Shown piece after piece: positions 1-35,241 of a DNA stretch of 64,000 bases. The notes beneath the pieces were generated by a model. That model saw nothing but the letters and a program-made list of their open reading frames with translations, was not told the origin of the DNA and ran no database searches. The translations under genes were made by a program, and so were the position numbers. The DNA lies in contig BAAHQB010000103.1 of the NCBI GenBank assembly GCA_054601695.1, positions 1 through 64,000 of the forward strand, given 5' to 3'. Each line of letters starts with the position of its first letter. The first letter of the stretch is position 1. The stretch is from Amorphochlora amoebiformis. Taxonomy: Eukaryota > Cercozoa > Chlorarachniophyceae.

Positions 1-221
1 TTTAGATTAACGGAAATACAAACTGTAAATTTTAAACACAAGTATGTTCGAATAACACTGTTACTTGCAGGTCCTTCAGTTCTTGAGCTCTTGGGTTTTG
101 AAGTTCCCTATGGACTTCAGGTTGGGTTTAGTTAGGGTGGTTAGGATTAAGGCGAGAGCTAGCCAATCTATCTAAGTATGTATGTGCACATTAAAACTTG
201 AAAATACGTTTATAAATATAT

Positions 222-284
<63 letters not shown>

Positions 285-422
285 TGTATATGTATGTATA
301 TGTGTTTATCTTCGAAATACTTCTTGACATTCAGAGAAGGTTTCAGAAACATAACCATTTCGGCATAAATAACTGCCGTGGGGCATCAATGTATATTTAC
401 ATGTTTTTAATTATTTGTTTAG

Positions 423-7235
<6,813 letters not shown>

Positions 7236-7413
7236 CTCTACTATAGTAAAACACAATTCTTAGCTTATCATACTCTTCAATTGTAGTCTCCGCAGCTCAA
7301 GGTCTCGACTCCCTCTTTGAGCTCTCTTATGAGATTCAGCCCCGGGTACAAACTTGCCCATCGATCTGAAAATCAAAAACTGTTTGATCTCTAAAAGATG
7401 TGTTTCCAATTAA

Positions 7414-7618
7414 ATGCAAGGCTTCAACTCGGTCGGCTACGTCATCTCCGAGTAAGCACGGGCGTATGGCGTCCAAATCGGTTTCGGTATTGAATTATTC
7501 AACTAGACATCATTAATGTGCATCCGAAGTTTCTTTTTATGGTACACTGTTCCGTTTGTTAACGTTATTTCATATGTCAGCGAGGGCCACCTATTCAGTC
7601 GAAAGCGCCCAAAGCAAG
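7414..7618 (+). CDS. Possible small two-exon gene start, unidentified
   Basis: ATG at 7414 opens a 38-base exon ending at a GTAAGC donor. A good acceptor at 7580 begins a second 38-base exon (7581-7618) ending at GTAGTA. The phases agree and give MQGFNSVGYVISDEGHLF and onward. No further exon could be chained with confidence, and the opposite strand of the same DNA also stays open in short stretches, so this may be a chance pairing or part of a 3' untranslated region. Confidence 0.2.
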
Positions 7619-7721
7619 GTAGTATGAACCAAACTCGTAGTATATTTCAATAATACATGTGTCAAATATTACATTCATACTTAGGTATATTACACTATAT
7701 ACATGCATACCTCTATATAAT

Positions 7722-7765
<44 letters not shown>

Positions 7766-7775
7766 TTATATATTG

Positions 7776-7807
<32 letters not shown>

Positions 7808-7905
7808 ATATATATATGTACATACATAATATATATGTATATATCTACGACGCGAGCGATAATTATCGAAACGACAAGTACTGCGAAGCAGGCAGTGGAC
7901 TGCCG

Positions 7906-8055
<150 letters not shown>

Positions 8056-8103
8056 GTATACATACATATATATGTTTATACACATATATACACACATATG
8101 TAC

Positions 8104-8158
<55 letters not shown>

Positions 8159-8679
8159 CATAGTATATATTACGCAGTCAGTTATATATTATACAATTCA
8201 TATTATCCGCTCGCTATACTGAGAGTTCATGAAAATATAGCCTAATTGAATTTCCGCATATACCAGGCTAATCAGGACACATTCTAGTGCGGTGTGATTA
8301 TGCTATTCGAGTATAAATAATATAATGCGAAATTGAACGTTTGTGGCAAGGTTGCTTCATTTTCGGTCTCTCGAGTTGAAGTGAATTCTAGAGATATTAG
8401 ATAGATAAAATGTACATTTAAGCTCTATGAATTTATGAACCTAATTAGTCATTCAATTCACTGAAGTCAAACACCCGCCATCTTGGTCTGCAGGAGCCGG
8501 AGCGGTCATGCAGTGAATCTAGTAGCTGTAGCACAATAACTAGATGAGACTCTAAACTAGAATTAACTAAACTAGTAGGATGTAATCCGTACAGTTGTGT
8601 GCGTGGTTTTATAGCACGTCAGTAAGGTCGAATCTCTATACGTACAGTACTTGATATTAGTAATTTCAATGATCATAGT

Positions 8680-8930
8680 ACGTATACATGCTGGGCATAC
8701 GTACGTCTCTAATTTTAGAATTATGCGTATACGTATGTAGTATACTATGTACGTATATGTCACGTATACGTTTCATATATGTTGTTTAACTTCATACTCG
8801 CAACTTCATATGTTGTTCGTAACTCCATGTATGTAAAATATACGTAACACAATTGTACGTAACCTAGGTAACATGTGCGTAACTTCATATACGTAACGTG
8901 TGCGTACGCATGCGTATACGTACAATATAT
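8680..8930. repeat. Degenerate ACGTA-rich repeat with palindromes
   Basis: Loosely repeated units resembling CGTAACTTCATA, together with many CGTACG and GTATACG blocks. The stretch around 8904-8922 contains the perfect palindrome TACGCATGCGTA. It sits inside the CTAG-rich island of the convergent intergenic region. Confidence 0.5.
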
Positions 8931-9151
8931 GGATTTAATATTACTATGATTTAACATCTAGAACGTCACTATCGGCCGCCATGCCGGTTGATTTTAATTG
9001 AGTAAAGCTACTTAAGGTCTAGAAAATCTAGTACACTAGATGCATATTGTTGTCCATAAACTTCGATTATGATGGAATATTGTCATTGTCTAGTTGTGTA
9101 CACAGCAGGATAATATATGTATAGTAGATCTATATATATATATATTATATT

Positions 9152-9197
<46 letters not shown>

Positions 9198-9500
9198 CAT
9201 ATATATATATATATAATATATATACAGGCTAGGTTTGATAATTCCGCACTACCCGAGACAGTAGCGTGATTGACAATTTGACATCATATCATACCACTAG
9301 TACTAGGCTGTGCCATAGGAGCATGTAGACCGGCTGCCAGCTGTGACATATATTATATATATTATCATACGTACGTATACGTATACACGATCATAGTCGA
9401 AACTTTCTCATGCGGCATTTGAGTCCACTCGCCTCATGCCCTCATGATATACTAATTGTAACACTAATACTAGTAGTATTATATATTATATATAAATATA

Positions 9501-9583
<83 letters not shown>

Positions 9584-9815
9584 CCAGTGCACATATTACA
9601 TAGAAAGCAGGCACAATGTGATCATGCATTATCCAGATTTACTTGTACTAATTCGCATAGCACATCAAAATATTGTGCACTTACGTAGGTAACTATTTAA
9701 CGGTCAGACAAACTTCTTATTCTGCTTCAGTCTAGTCTATCGGAAGAGTGCACTAATTTAACTAAATCTACGGTCGTCTATATATCTCGGTCATCGTCAG
9801 TACCATGAGTTCTGT

Positions 9816-17702
<7,887 letters not shown>

Positions 17703-17851
17703 CGTCGAAGCGCCACCGAAGTCCTCATTACGTCCTTGCAGATTGGGCACCTGGGTAGTATCGATTTACAATGTGCATGAGCTACTCCCACGTTTACTCT
17801 TTAATCTTTTTCCAGGAGTCATACCGCAAGAGGCTTAATAATCCTCGCGTC
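17703..17851. promoter_or_regulatory. Candidate bidirectional promoter
   Basis: About 150 bases separate the start codons of the zinc-ribbon gene (left) and the ASH-domain gene (right) if ATG 17852 is used. No TATA box is obvious. A polypyrimidine run and CAG at 17800-17815 looks like a 3' splice site, so the right-hand gene may instead have an upstream exon. Confidence 0.4.
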
Positions 17852-21596
<3,745 letters not shown>

Positions 21597-22188
21597 CTAG
21601 AGTAACTCGTTACTATTGCGGTATATATTATTGTCTCCTTCTAGTCCTTTAAAGATTGCTATACTACTAGACTAGCTCGGAGGCCTTAACTCTAGTAACT
21701 AGTTAAGCTATGTTTGCTAAATTTTTTAAATTCTAGAAATTCAATCAATACAAATTCATAATATTCGATCTAGTATTGTATATCTAATAGATCTAGTATA
21801 TACCGTATACTGAATATCTAGAATATCATACTAGTACAGAGTAGTATTAGAGCCGTATCTATAGCGTATGTACTATAGAAATTATCTAGATCTAGTAGAC
21901 GACTATCTAGACTATGATTATATACGTGACTTGAAGTTACTGGACATTCAGGACGTTTCTAAGCCTTATTCTAGTTATTCTAGTTATTGGATCAACTCTA
22001 GTCAACCGTTGCATTTCAATAGCTACGTCGAGAGCTAGTCATACGAGATCTAGTTCTTAAACTGATCATGGCCCACTTATCTAGCTTACCGCGTCGATTC
22101 GAGGCTTGAATCCGTAATCTACGGTTTGATAAGTTAATCGGTTAGAAAATTGTAAGGTCACCGAGTCGTAACCCAATCCTCCCTAACC
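21597..22188. other. CTAG-rich convergent intergenic region
   Basis: Unique, AT-rich sequence between the 3' ends of the ASH-domain gene and the 5-phosphatase gene. It contains about twenty CTAG tetranucleotides in under 600 bases, many as TCTAGT, TCTAGA or ACTAGT. No reading frame or RNA gene was recognised. A similar CTAG-rich island lies at about 8380-9110. Confidence 0.6.
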
Positions 22189-22312
22189 CTAATCCTCACT
22201 AACCTTTGAACTAATCTCCTCAAAGACTTTCGCTTGCTGATTTATTAAAATACAGGTTTGTTTATAATTACATGTAAATATACATTTATGTTTATATATA
22301 TATATATATATG

Positions 22313-22344
<32 letters not shown>

Positions 22345-22579
22345 ATCGTCTGTGTAGGTATGCATGTATGTGTGAAATTTATATACATACATATATATCT
22401 ATGAAAATATATACATATGTATATGTATATATATATATATGTATAATATATGATATAAATAAATGTATATATATATATAATGTATATATATATATATATG
22501 TTATGTATGTATATATTATGTTATACCATTGCTAATTCATTCATACGCATATATATATATTTATATATGTATGTACATG

Positions 22580-22635
<56 letters not shown>

Positions 22636-22713
22636 CGTATACTACACAATATAAACACAAATTCACATAATTTGCATACACCTTATCTAGATTATGTATT
22701 ATAGATATATTGA

Positions 22714-22748
<35 letters not shown>

Positions 22749-22949
22749 CGCATATATATATATATATATATAGTGGACCTTATCTGGATCTGTGACTCGG
22801 AGAGAAACATCGAAATAGGCAACCACAGGTTTGTGATCAGACGCCATTAGGGATTCTTCCCTTCTGTACCATCTCTGTCGCACCTGAATGAATAAATACA
22901 ATTATATTTACCAACAGTTATATATATATATACATATATATATATTATA

Positions 22950-22983
<34 letters not shown>

Positions 22984-23111
22984 TACATATATATATATTT
23001 ATATATATATATATATATATACATATATACTAGTGTGTGTGAGCTCTATTGTTGTTATCAATACATAAATTTTATATTTATATTATATGTACAATATATA
23101 TATATATATAA

Positions 23112-23145
<34 letters not shown>

Positions 23146-23271
23146 GACCTCTGCATTCTGCGCTCGCCAGAGTATGCGATCACACCAGGCAGGCATTCGG
23201 TTTTTACCTAACAAAATTATCCTTGTGAATGTGATGTACATATAAATTCTATTTGTGAAAGTTCTTTGATA

Positions 23272-23339
<68 letters not shown>

Positions 23340-23663
23340 TTTATAATATATAAATTGTAATACATACATTCGAATTATATATATATATATATACACATAT
23401 AGATATGAATATTTGTATGCCTTGTCACACGTATTTTCGTTAGGATATTTATCGAATGCATTATTTTATATGTGCGTAGTTTACCATCTCCTGTGGCATA
23501 CTGATTTGTGTCGGGTATGTATTTAAACGTCGGTGGGAACGTTATGTCTCCTTCTTGAAAGTTCTCGAAAACTCTCCTAGAAAACGATCAGAAGTCATGG
23601 AAGTTGAGGAGAAATACATAAACATGTATAATAGCATGTAATGTGATATTTTTGGATATATAC

Positions 23664-23720
<57 letters not shown>

Positions 23721-23961
23721 CATATGTATGTATGTATGTATGCGTATATATAAATATGTATGTATAGTATATGCAAGATGTATAAACATATACATATACA
23801 CATACATACATGTCTAAGTAAATTTTTTGTAATATTATATTGGCGGACGTGTAAATATGCACATTGGGGTTTGTGGTCTGTATATGGACCGTGGGAGCAG
23901 GGATGGTGACCGGGTAATGTACATTGAGCTTTTGAGGTCATTAGCAAGCGACCATTAATAA

Positions 23962-24001
<40 letters not shown>

Positions 24002-24048
24002 ATATATGTATATATATGTGCAACCAGTTTAATACACACATGCATATG

Positions 24049-24092
<44 letters not shown>

Positions 24093-24417
24093 CTGCCCTA
24101 TCCTTCCCTCCCTCACGCCTTACCCTTTAATCCTCTCCGCTTTCAGTTGATCCTGCTCAAGTAGTATCTCCCAATCCTCCTAAGGGTTAGGGCAGGGGTA
24201 AGAAAAGGTAGCATACGGTTGATTAGGGCTAGATACTGGAGTAGGGGTGGTTAGGGGGTTGGAGTTGAATTACGTTCTGAATGTGTTGGTATACCACCCC
24301 GAGGTCCTCATTGGCAAAATTCAGTCTGATTTGTGTCAAGGTATTGTATTTCTTTATATACGTGTATATATATATATGTTTAGATGTATAATATACATAC
24401 ATATGCATACATGCATG

Positions 24418-24450
<33 letters not shown>

Positions 24451-24486
24451 TATATATATACATATACATAGATATGTATATTATAT

Positions 24487-24517
<31 letters not shown>

Positions 24518-24592
24518 TGGTTGTGTTACCTATAATTTAAATCTCCCATCCAGAATATTGCGTCGTGCATGTCCATTCTGGGATGTTATATT

Positions 24593-24626
<34 letters not shown>

Positions 24627-24910
24627 ATATACATATATATATTTATTTATTTATATAAATATGTACATATATATATATATATATATGTACATATATATGA
24701 ATATATATATATATATACGTATAAATATAAATATATATGTACACACACACACACACATATATACTATATATATATATATGTATATATTATATATGTAATA
24801 TTGAATATATGTTCATATGACTGTTATACTTAGGATCTGGGGAGAGTATGGGCAAAATAAAGAGATAGAGAGAGATGGAAACGAAAAGAAGTGTACACAC
24901 ACGGAGAGAA

Positions 24911-24941
<31 letters not shown>

Positions 24942-25430
24942 AAGAGAGAGGGAGAGAAAGAAAGAGAGTGAGAAAGAGAGAGATGGAGAGTTATACATCT
25001 ACATATAAACATTACTTCGTTGAGTTCCCATTCGTCTTAACCGAAAACCTAGCCTAAGAAAATTAAGCATAGCTTTACACTCAGCCTACCCACGGCATTA
25101 GAACCAGCTAGCAACCTTCTCTGTTATTTTGTTGAAGTCATTATTTCTATTGTCGATATTTTCCTGAGATATGTTAAGAAAGCTGTCGGTTCATGACGGG
25201 TAGGGTTATAATCTTGATGTACATGTTACGCGACTACCATATGCGACATACATCCGCAAATAGCCGAATATCCGCGGAGAATACATGTATATATATATAT
25301 ATATATATACAATACATATATACACATATATACATATATATATATATACCTTGTGGGCAGCGAGATGCGAGTTGACAAAACATAGTGATGAGTTGAATAG
25401 CTGATTTTATACATTCGTTTGAATGCATAC

Positions 25431-25475
<45 letters not shown>

Positions 25476-25540
25476 GTAAATATGTATATATATATATATA
25501 TATATATATGAATGTATGCATGAAGTATATATATTCATCT

Positions 25541-25581
<41 letters not shown>

Positions 25582-25585
25582 GCAC

Positions 25586-25626
<41 letters not shown>

Positions 25627-26064
25627 CTATGAGAATGTATATGTACATGTAGGTATATTTATAATTCAAATATATATATATACATATATATATATATATG
25701 CATATAAATAAATACACATATAAATATAGAAACAGATATACATATTATTTAATTCTTTGTCTAAGTAAAAAAATGTTAACTGTTTTCCACACCTGAAAGC
25801 GAGCGCACACAGCTCCCTTGTTTCCTATATTAGTATATTAGTACATTCGATGGATAAATCAATGCACATAGATGTAGAAAGAGGTACCCAAACACACATG
25901 TATATACATATGTATATATACATATATGCATAACATATATGTATATATAACATATATATATATATAACATATATATATATAACAATATATATATATTTAT
26001 ATATCTATAATATATATATATATATATATATATACTTATATATATAAGGAGACCATTTACAGAT

Positions 26065-26128
<64 letters not shown>

Positions 26129-26437
26129 TGTATATTTTTTATTTTTATACACATATATATTTAAATATATACATATATATATATATATATATCTTCCAAT
26201 ATCTGTATGTATGAGTATATTTGTGTACATGTATCTACATAAAAGACTTATCTAACCCTAAACCTAACTCTAACCCTATTCAAAGACTTATTTAACCTAA
26301 CCGTAACCCAACCCTTAACCCAACCCTAACCCTAACCCTAACTAACCCTAACCCTAACACTAACCCTAACCCTAACCCTAACCCTAACCCTAACCCTAAA
26401 TTGCGTCTCCGCTTATCAGGTTGCATTTTTACCCTTC

Positions 26438-26504
<67 letters not shown>

Positions 26505-26705
26505 AATATACGTCTCTTCCATTATCTATATGTATGTGTATATGTGTGTACATGTGTATATAAATAAGACTTATCTAACCCTAACGCTAACCCTAACCCT
26601 AACCCTAACCCTAACCTTAACCCTAACCTTCTTCAAAGACTTATCTAACCCTAACCCTAACCCTAACCCGATTCTTGCTTAAATATATCCTTATGCACAA
26701 TTTAC

Positions 26706-26743
<38 letters not shown>

Positions 26744-27043
26744 ATTATTTATGTATATGTAGGTGTATGTATATAACCACGCATATATATATATATATAT
26801 ATACATATGAATCTACAGATCACACACACATATATATATATATATTAAACAAACATAACCTGCCCCAGCCTTCCCACAGCCTACTGTAGTCGTATCCTTA
26901 TTTGAGATGAATCCCTAAGATATCAATCCACTTCGGATTAGGGTAAGGTTTGGATTTTTCCATGTTGACGTGTGGGCTACCAGGATGTCTTGTCGAACGT
27001 ATATGAAAATCATGATGCCGACCTAGTCATGGGAATAATGTAT

Positions 27044-27100
<57 letters not shown>

Positions 27101-27152
27101 ATTTGTTTGGATAGAAGCTGGGTGTAGTTATTCCCCTTTTGGCCTGCAGTTG

Positions 27153-27202
<50 letters not shown>

Positions 27203-27246
27203 CTACATACATATATGTTTCTGTATATTGTACACATATACCATGT

Positions 27247-27280
<34 letters not shown>

Positions 27281-28082
27281 CATACATGCAATACAATATG
27301 TATGCATGCATGTACTTGTGTAATCTAATACGCGTAGATAGTATGGAAAAGCATGCTATCCACCATGATACAAGAAAGATATATAGATAATGATACCATT
27401 AATAGCCAAGCTAATCGCTTCCTCCCACGGTTTCATTCTCCGAACCTGACGATTATCATCAATCTCAGGCTTTCGAACACATTGATCCAGACAATGCCGA
27501 CGCATGCGCTCACCATCTGCGAGAGAGCATGTATACCAGACAAGTAGACATGTACATGGGTGGTTACGAGCGACCTGTGAGGTTACACGACCGTTGAGAG
27601 TATGTATATTGGCCAGGTAAATATGAAAATTGGTTGAGCATGTATATCGGCTGTTAAGTACGTAGGTGTGTGGATTTACGACCCCGTGAAAAAGATATAC
27701 CTCTTGATTTCAGTGACTAGAAATGTAAAAAATTGAATCATAGGAGTCATACCTGATCTAGAAGCACATGCTTTACGCTCAGCGCCACGACCTATCAGTG
27801 TAGATGTAAGTCTGTACGCATACTGGTGGAAATATTCGTATTTAGATGAAAATGCTCGTATTTAGGTGAAAATGCAACCTCCTGAAGGCCGATTACGATT
27901 ATATGCGGTGAGGAGTCTTTTAGACTGGAGAGCCAATTTCCCAGATCCTCAGACGGTTTTCGAGCGTTACAATTCCATGTTGCGCACATAACTTGAAGCT
28001 TTTCGTTGGTATGCATGTAAATATATATAAATATATGTTTATGTATATATGTGTATGTATTTATACACACATACATACATAC

Positions 28083-28117
<35 letters not shown>

Positions 28118-28153
28118 ACGTATGCATATATATTTATTTATATGTATGCATGT

Positions 28154-28187
<34 letters not shown>

Positions 28188-28276
28188 ATATATATATATA
28201 CATACATACATACATACATATATTTATTTTACATACATACACATATATATATATATATATATATACGTAGATATAT

Positions 28277-28345
<69 letters not shown>

Positions 28346-28509
28346 CTTAACTGGACATATATTGATTACATATGTATATATATATATATATATGTATATT
28401 ATATATATATATATATAATATATATATATATATATACATACATGTACATATACATATAAATATATGTATATTATACACACACATATATATATACTATATA
28501 TATACATAG

Positions 28510-28546
<37 letters not shown>

Positions 28547-28835
28547 GTGTGTGTGTTAATATAGCCTAATGTGACCTTTTGTAACCCTAACCCCAACTCT
28601 AACCCTAACCCTAACTCTAACCTATTCCTAACTCTAACCCTAGCTCATGCAACCCGAACTCTAACCCTAAAATAGAACCCTAACCCCAACCATAACCCTA
28701 AATATAACCCTAACCCATGTAACTTTAACCCTGACTCTAACCCTACATAAATATATGTTATATGTATATGTATTTACATATGTATAAATAAATATATATA
28801 AATATATATAAATATATATATATATAAGTACATGT

Positions 28836-28866
<31 letters not shown>

Positions 28867-28956
28867 AGTACATGTATACATGTATGTATATATATGTATA
28901 TGTATGTATATATTTACATGTATATGTATGTATATATATTTATATGTATATGTGTA

Positions 28957-28998
<42 letters not shown>

Positions 28999-29302
28999 CA
29001 TATATATATATGCATACGTATGTATTCTCTTTCTCCCTCCCTTCTCCTCCCTGCCTGCTCTCCTATCTGCCTGTGTCTCTCCCTCATATATCTCCCTCAA
29101 ATATCTCCCTCATATATCTCCCTCACATATCTCCCTCATAATCTCCCCCATATATAGTATTACGTTATAATGAGTAATGTATATCTGTATATATATATAC
29201 ATATGTGTGTGTAAATGTATATATATACGTATGTGAAAATAATAATAATAATAATAATAATAATATATATATATATGTGAAAATAATAATAATAATAATA
29301 AT

Positions 29303-29347
<45 letters not shown>

Positions 29348-29398
29348 ATATATACCGTCCGGATTGAGGTCCATGCATCCTTCCTTTCAAGCAGTCGT

Positions 29399-29452
<54 letters not shown>

Positions 29453-29568
29453 TATATATATCCGTATATATTTATATATGTATATATATATGAGATATAT
29501 CATGCATATATCATTACATATGGCTAACCTTGGCAAGAATCTCTCTCTTCGATGGCGATTCTGGGGGT
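22189..29568 (-). CDS. Inositol-polyphosphate 5-phosphatase (IPPc domain)
   Basis: Exons in transcription order: 29529-29568, 29356-29400, 27879-27998, 27753-27777 (tentative), 27397-27516, 27100-27143, 26932-27022, 26860-26883, 25793-25824, 25350-25400, 25116-25163, an unresolved stretch, 24530-24577, 24298-24325, 24124-24179, 23485-23576, 23149-23207, 22779-22883, 22189-22236 (TAG stop). IPPc landmarks occur in order: [19 protein letters not shown] (metal-binding Glu), [22 protein letters not shown] across two exons, [33 protein letters not shown] (catalytic DLN), [30 protein letters not shown] and SDHKPV. The enzyme removes the 5-phosphate from phosphoinositides or inositol phosphates. The protein stops about 15 codons after the domain, so the C-terminal ASH and RhoGAP domains of OCRL-type enzymes are absent. 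The first exon and one middle exon are unresolved. Confidence 0.92.
26250..26670. repeat. Interstitial (CCCTAA)n blocks
   Basis: Two blocks of CCCTAA with variants (about 26253-26399 and 26570-26668) separated by (TA)n. Both lie in the 5-phosphatase intron between exons 26860-26883 and 25793-25824, so they are internal and not a chromosome end. Confidence 0.9.
28575..28746. repeat. Degenerate interstitial CCCTAA repeats
   Basis: CCCTAACTCTAA and CCCTAACCCCAA variants inside the intron between 5-phosphatase exons 29356-29400 and 27879-27998. Confidence 0.8.
29025..29155. repeat. CT-rich stretch with 14-15-bp CTCCCTCATATAT units
   Basis: A tandem of five to six units of the form ATATCTCCCTCA, preceded by a CT-rich lead. 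It is in a 5-phosphatase intron. Confidence 0.75.
29236..29310. repeat. Two (AAT)n microsatellite blocks
   Basis: Two runs of about nine AAT units each, separated by (AT)n and a repeated TATGTGAAAAT lead-in, indicating a local duplication of the block. Confidence 0.85.
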
Positions 29569-29569
29569 C

Positions 29570-29613
<44 letters not shown>

Positions 29614-29625
29614 ATGTATATTTAT

Positions 29626-29670
<45 letters not shown>

Positions 29671-29724
29671 AAATATATATATATATATATATTAGTTATG
29701 ATCTGAGATGATATGTACTTAGGA

Positions 29725-29756
<32 letters not shown>

Positions 29757-29835
29757 AAATATATATACATACATATGTATGTAAACCTGAGCCCGTGACA
29801 AACCTAACCCTATCTCAATCACCCATTTTCCTCAG

Positions 29836-29994
29836 CATCCTTAGCGTCTGCTCCCGCGACCCGAAAGTTTGCACGCTTATGTAAAGAATTCGTTCCTGTG
29901 GTAAATGAGAGAATACCAAGCCATTTGAAAAAAGTGAAAATTAAAAGCAAGTTTTTCAAAATGAATACATGTTTATATATACATACATATATTC

Positions 29995-30025
<31 letters not shown>

Positions 30026-30029
30026 AATA

Positions 30030-30067
<38 letters not shown>

Positions 30068-30193
30068 CTGTTTTCATCTTTGTCTCTCTTTCTTTCTTTT
30101 TCTCGAATACGCCCTTAGGGTAACATACGTTTATCTGTGTACAAGCATTCTCAAAATTCGTATATATGTATATTCACGAATATTACAGACATC

Positions 30194-30225
<32 letters not shown>

Positions 30226-30246
30226 TTATAATGAATATTACAGACA

Positions 30247-30283
<37 letters not shown>

Positions 30284-30315
30284 AATATATATAATACATA
30301 CACACACACACACGC

Positions 30316-30347
<32 letters not shown>

Positions 30348-30461
30348 GTTGATATGTATATGTATATACGCATATATATACATATACATATATATATATA
30401 TATATACAATTTTATAGAAGTACAATTGCATACAAACTAACATATATATATATATATATAT

Positions 30462-30492
<31 letters not shown>

Positions 30493-30593
30493 TACATATA
30501 CTTATATGTATGTATGCACTACGCACCCTTGGTGTGCGCGCCAGGGCTTGCAGGATTTTGCAGGAAAACAAGGTCTACTGCTTTTGTTGGCTG
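29836..30593 (+). CDS. Unidentified gene fragment, three exons
   Basis: Phase-compatible exons 29836-29900, 30119-30159 and 30545-30593, all with good junctions: polypyrimidine-AG acceptors at 29835 and 30118, and a GTGAGT donor at 30594. The joined product contains [25 protein letters not shown] and [17 protein letters not shown] do not recognise the family. The first exon starts in mid-codon, so an upstream exon is required and was not found. A possible last exon is 31302-31328, where an AG-preceded frame of eight codons ends with TAG. That DNA is also open on the minus strand as part of the coiled-coil gene, so the 3' end is unresolved. Confidence 0.4.
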
Positions 30594-30658
30594 GTGAGTG
30601 CCTAAATGTATAGATACCAATACATCTAAAATTCTAAGACATGTTTGTACATTACATG

Positions 30659-30717
<59 letters not shown>

Positions 30718-30764
30718 AATATATATACATATTTATGTATATTAATATATATATGTATATATCT

Positions 30765-30829
<65 letters not shown>

Positions 30830-31079
30830 ATATATATGTATATAATATATATATATATGTATATGTATGTGTGTGTATATGTGTATGTGTATTCGGCGAA
30901 ATGTATGCGTACATACATGTGTGTATGTATATATATATGTATATATATTTGTATATATATTTATTTATATATATATATATAATTATACATATATATATAT
31001 AACACCATATATATATATATATAAATTTGAAAATATATGTGTATATAGAGTGATGGATACCGGGAAAAGAACAAAATGT

Positions 31080-31290
31080 ATAGAGAGATAGAGGAGGAGA
31101 GAGCGAGAAAAAGAGGACGAGAGAGCGAGAAAAAGAGGAAGAGAGAGCGATAAAAAGAGGAAGACAGAAGGAGAAAAGAGAAGAGAGAAAGAGGAAGAGA
31201 GAGAGGAAGACAGAGAAAAGAAGAGAAGAGATCAACAGAGAGAGAATTTGAAGGGAGAGAGAGAGTTTAAGAGGGAAAGAGACAGCGAGG
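31080..31290. repeat. (GA)n-rich purine tract
   Basis: About 210 bases of GAGAGA/AAGAGGAAGAGAGAGCGA repeats on the plus strand, so pyrimidine-rich on the minus strand, between the unidentified plus-strand exons and the last assigned exon of the coiled-coil gene. Confidence 0.9.
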
Positions 31291-31299
31291 GGAGAGGAC

Positions 31300-34690
<3,391 letters not shown>

Positions 34691-34862
34691 TTCAGCTCAC
34701 TACCACTCGCCAAAGCGCTGCCACCAACTGGGCAACGCGGGCGTCGGGGTCGGGTAGCCCAAGTTTTTGGGAGTTGAAACTAGCCCCGGGATTCTTTCGG
34801 AATCGCCGGCTTCCCGGGAGATAATCCCGGGGAAATGAGAATCCCCGGTTAAGAAGAAGGCG
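34691..34862. promoter_or_regulatory. Candidate bidirectional promoter with inverted repeats
   Basis: A 172-base GC-rich interval between the ATG of the coiled-coil gene (34690, minus) and the ATG of the SDR gene (34863, plus). It contains a perfect 10-bp inverted repeat, CCCCGGGATT at 34784-34793 and AATCCCGGGG at 34823-34832, with a further GATTC/GAATC pair and extra CCCGGG copies between them. No TATA box is seen. Confidence 0.5.
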
Positions 34863-35206
34863 ATGGGTGTGCCTTGGGGAGTGGTCTTTGGCGCATTTGC
34901 GGTGCCAATTTTGCTTGGGGTGGGGGTGGAGATGATGAGGTGAAGTGTGTGGAAATATGTAATTCCAGTATGTGTGCGTACTGTGTATGTCTGCGCTGGG
35001 AAAGGGGCATGATTTTCTTTCGGAGTCTTTTTCGGAAGTGTTTTCTGTGGGTCGGTTTGGAATGATGTTATGAAGGATATTTGAGAGCATGAACCTGTTG
35101 CGAGTCATGAATGCCATTTGTACACGTTGATACACGTCATGTGGCTTTGGTTTGCTTATTTTTTATATGTAGTACAATTTAAAAACTAATATACACACAT
35201 ATATAT

Positions 35207-35241
<35 letters not shown>

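Noticed and set aside
24800-24860. Missing 5-phosphatase exon (minus strand, ILSITV...)
   Set aside because: It extends the chain plausibly after FNKITEK, but no donor gives the phase needed for exon 24530-24577.
34692-35135. 147-codon minus-strand frame over the SDR start
   Set aside because: No family likeness. It overlaps the divergent promoter and the hydrophobic first SDR exon on the plus strand.
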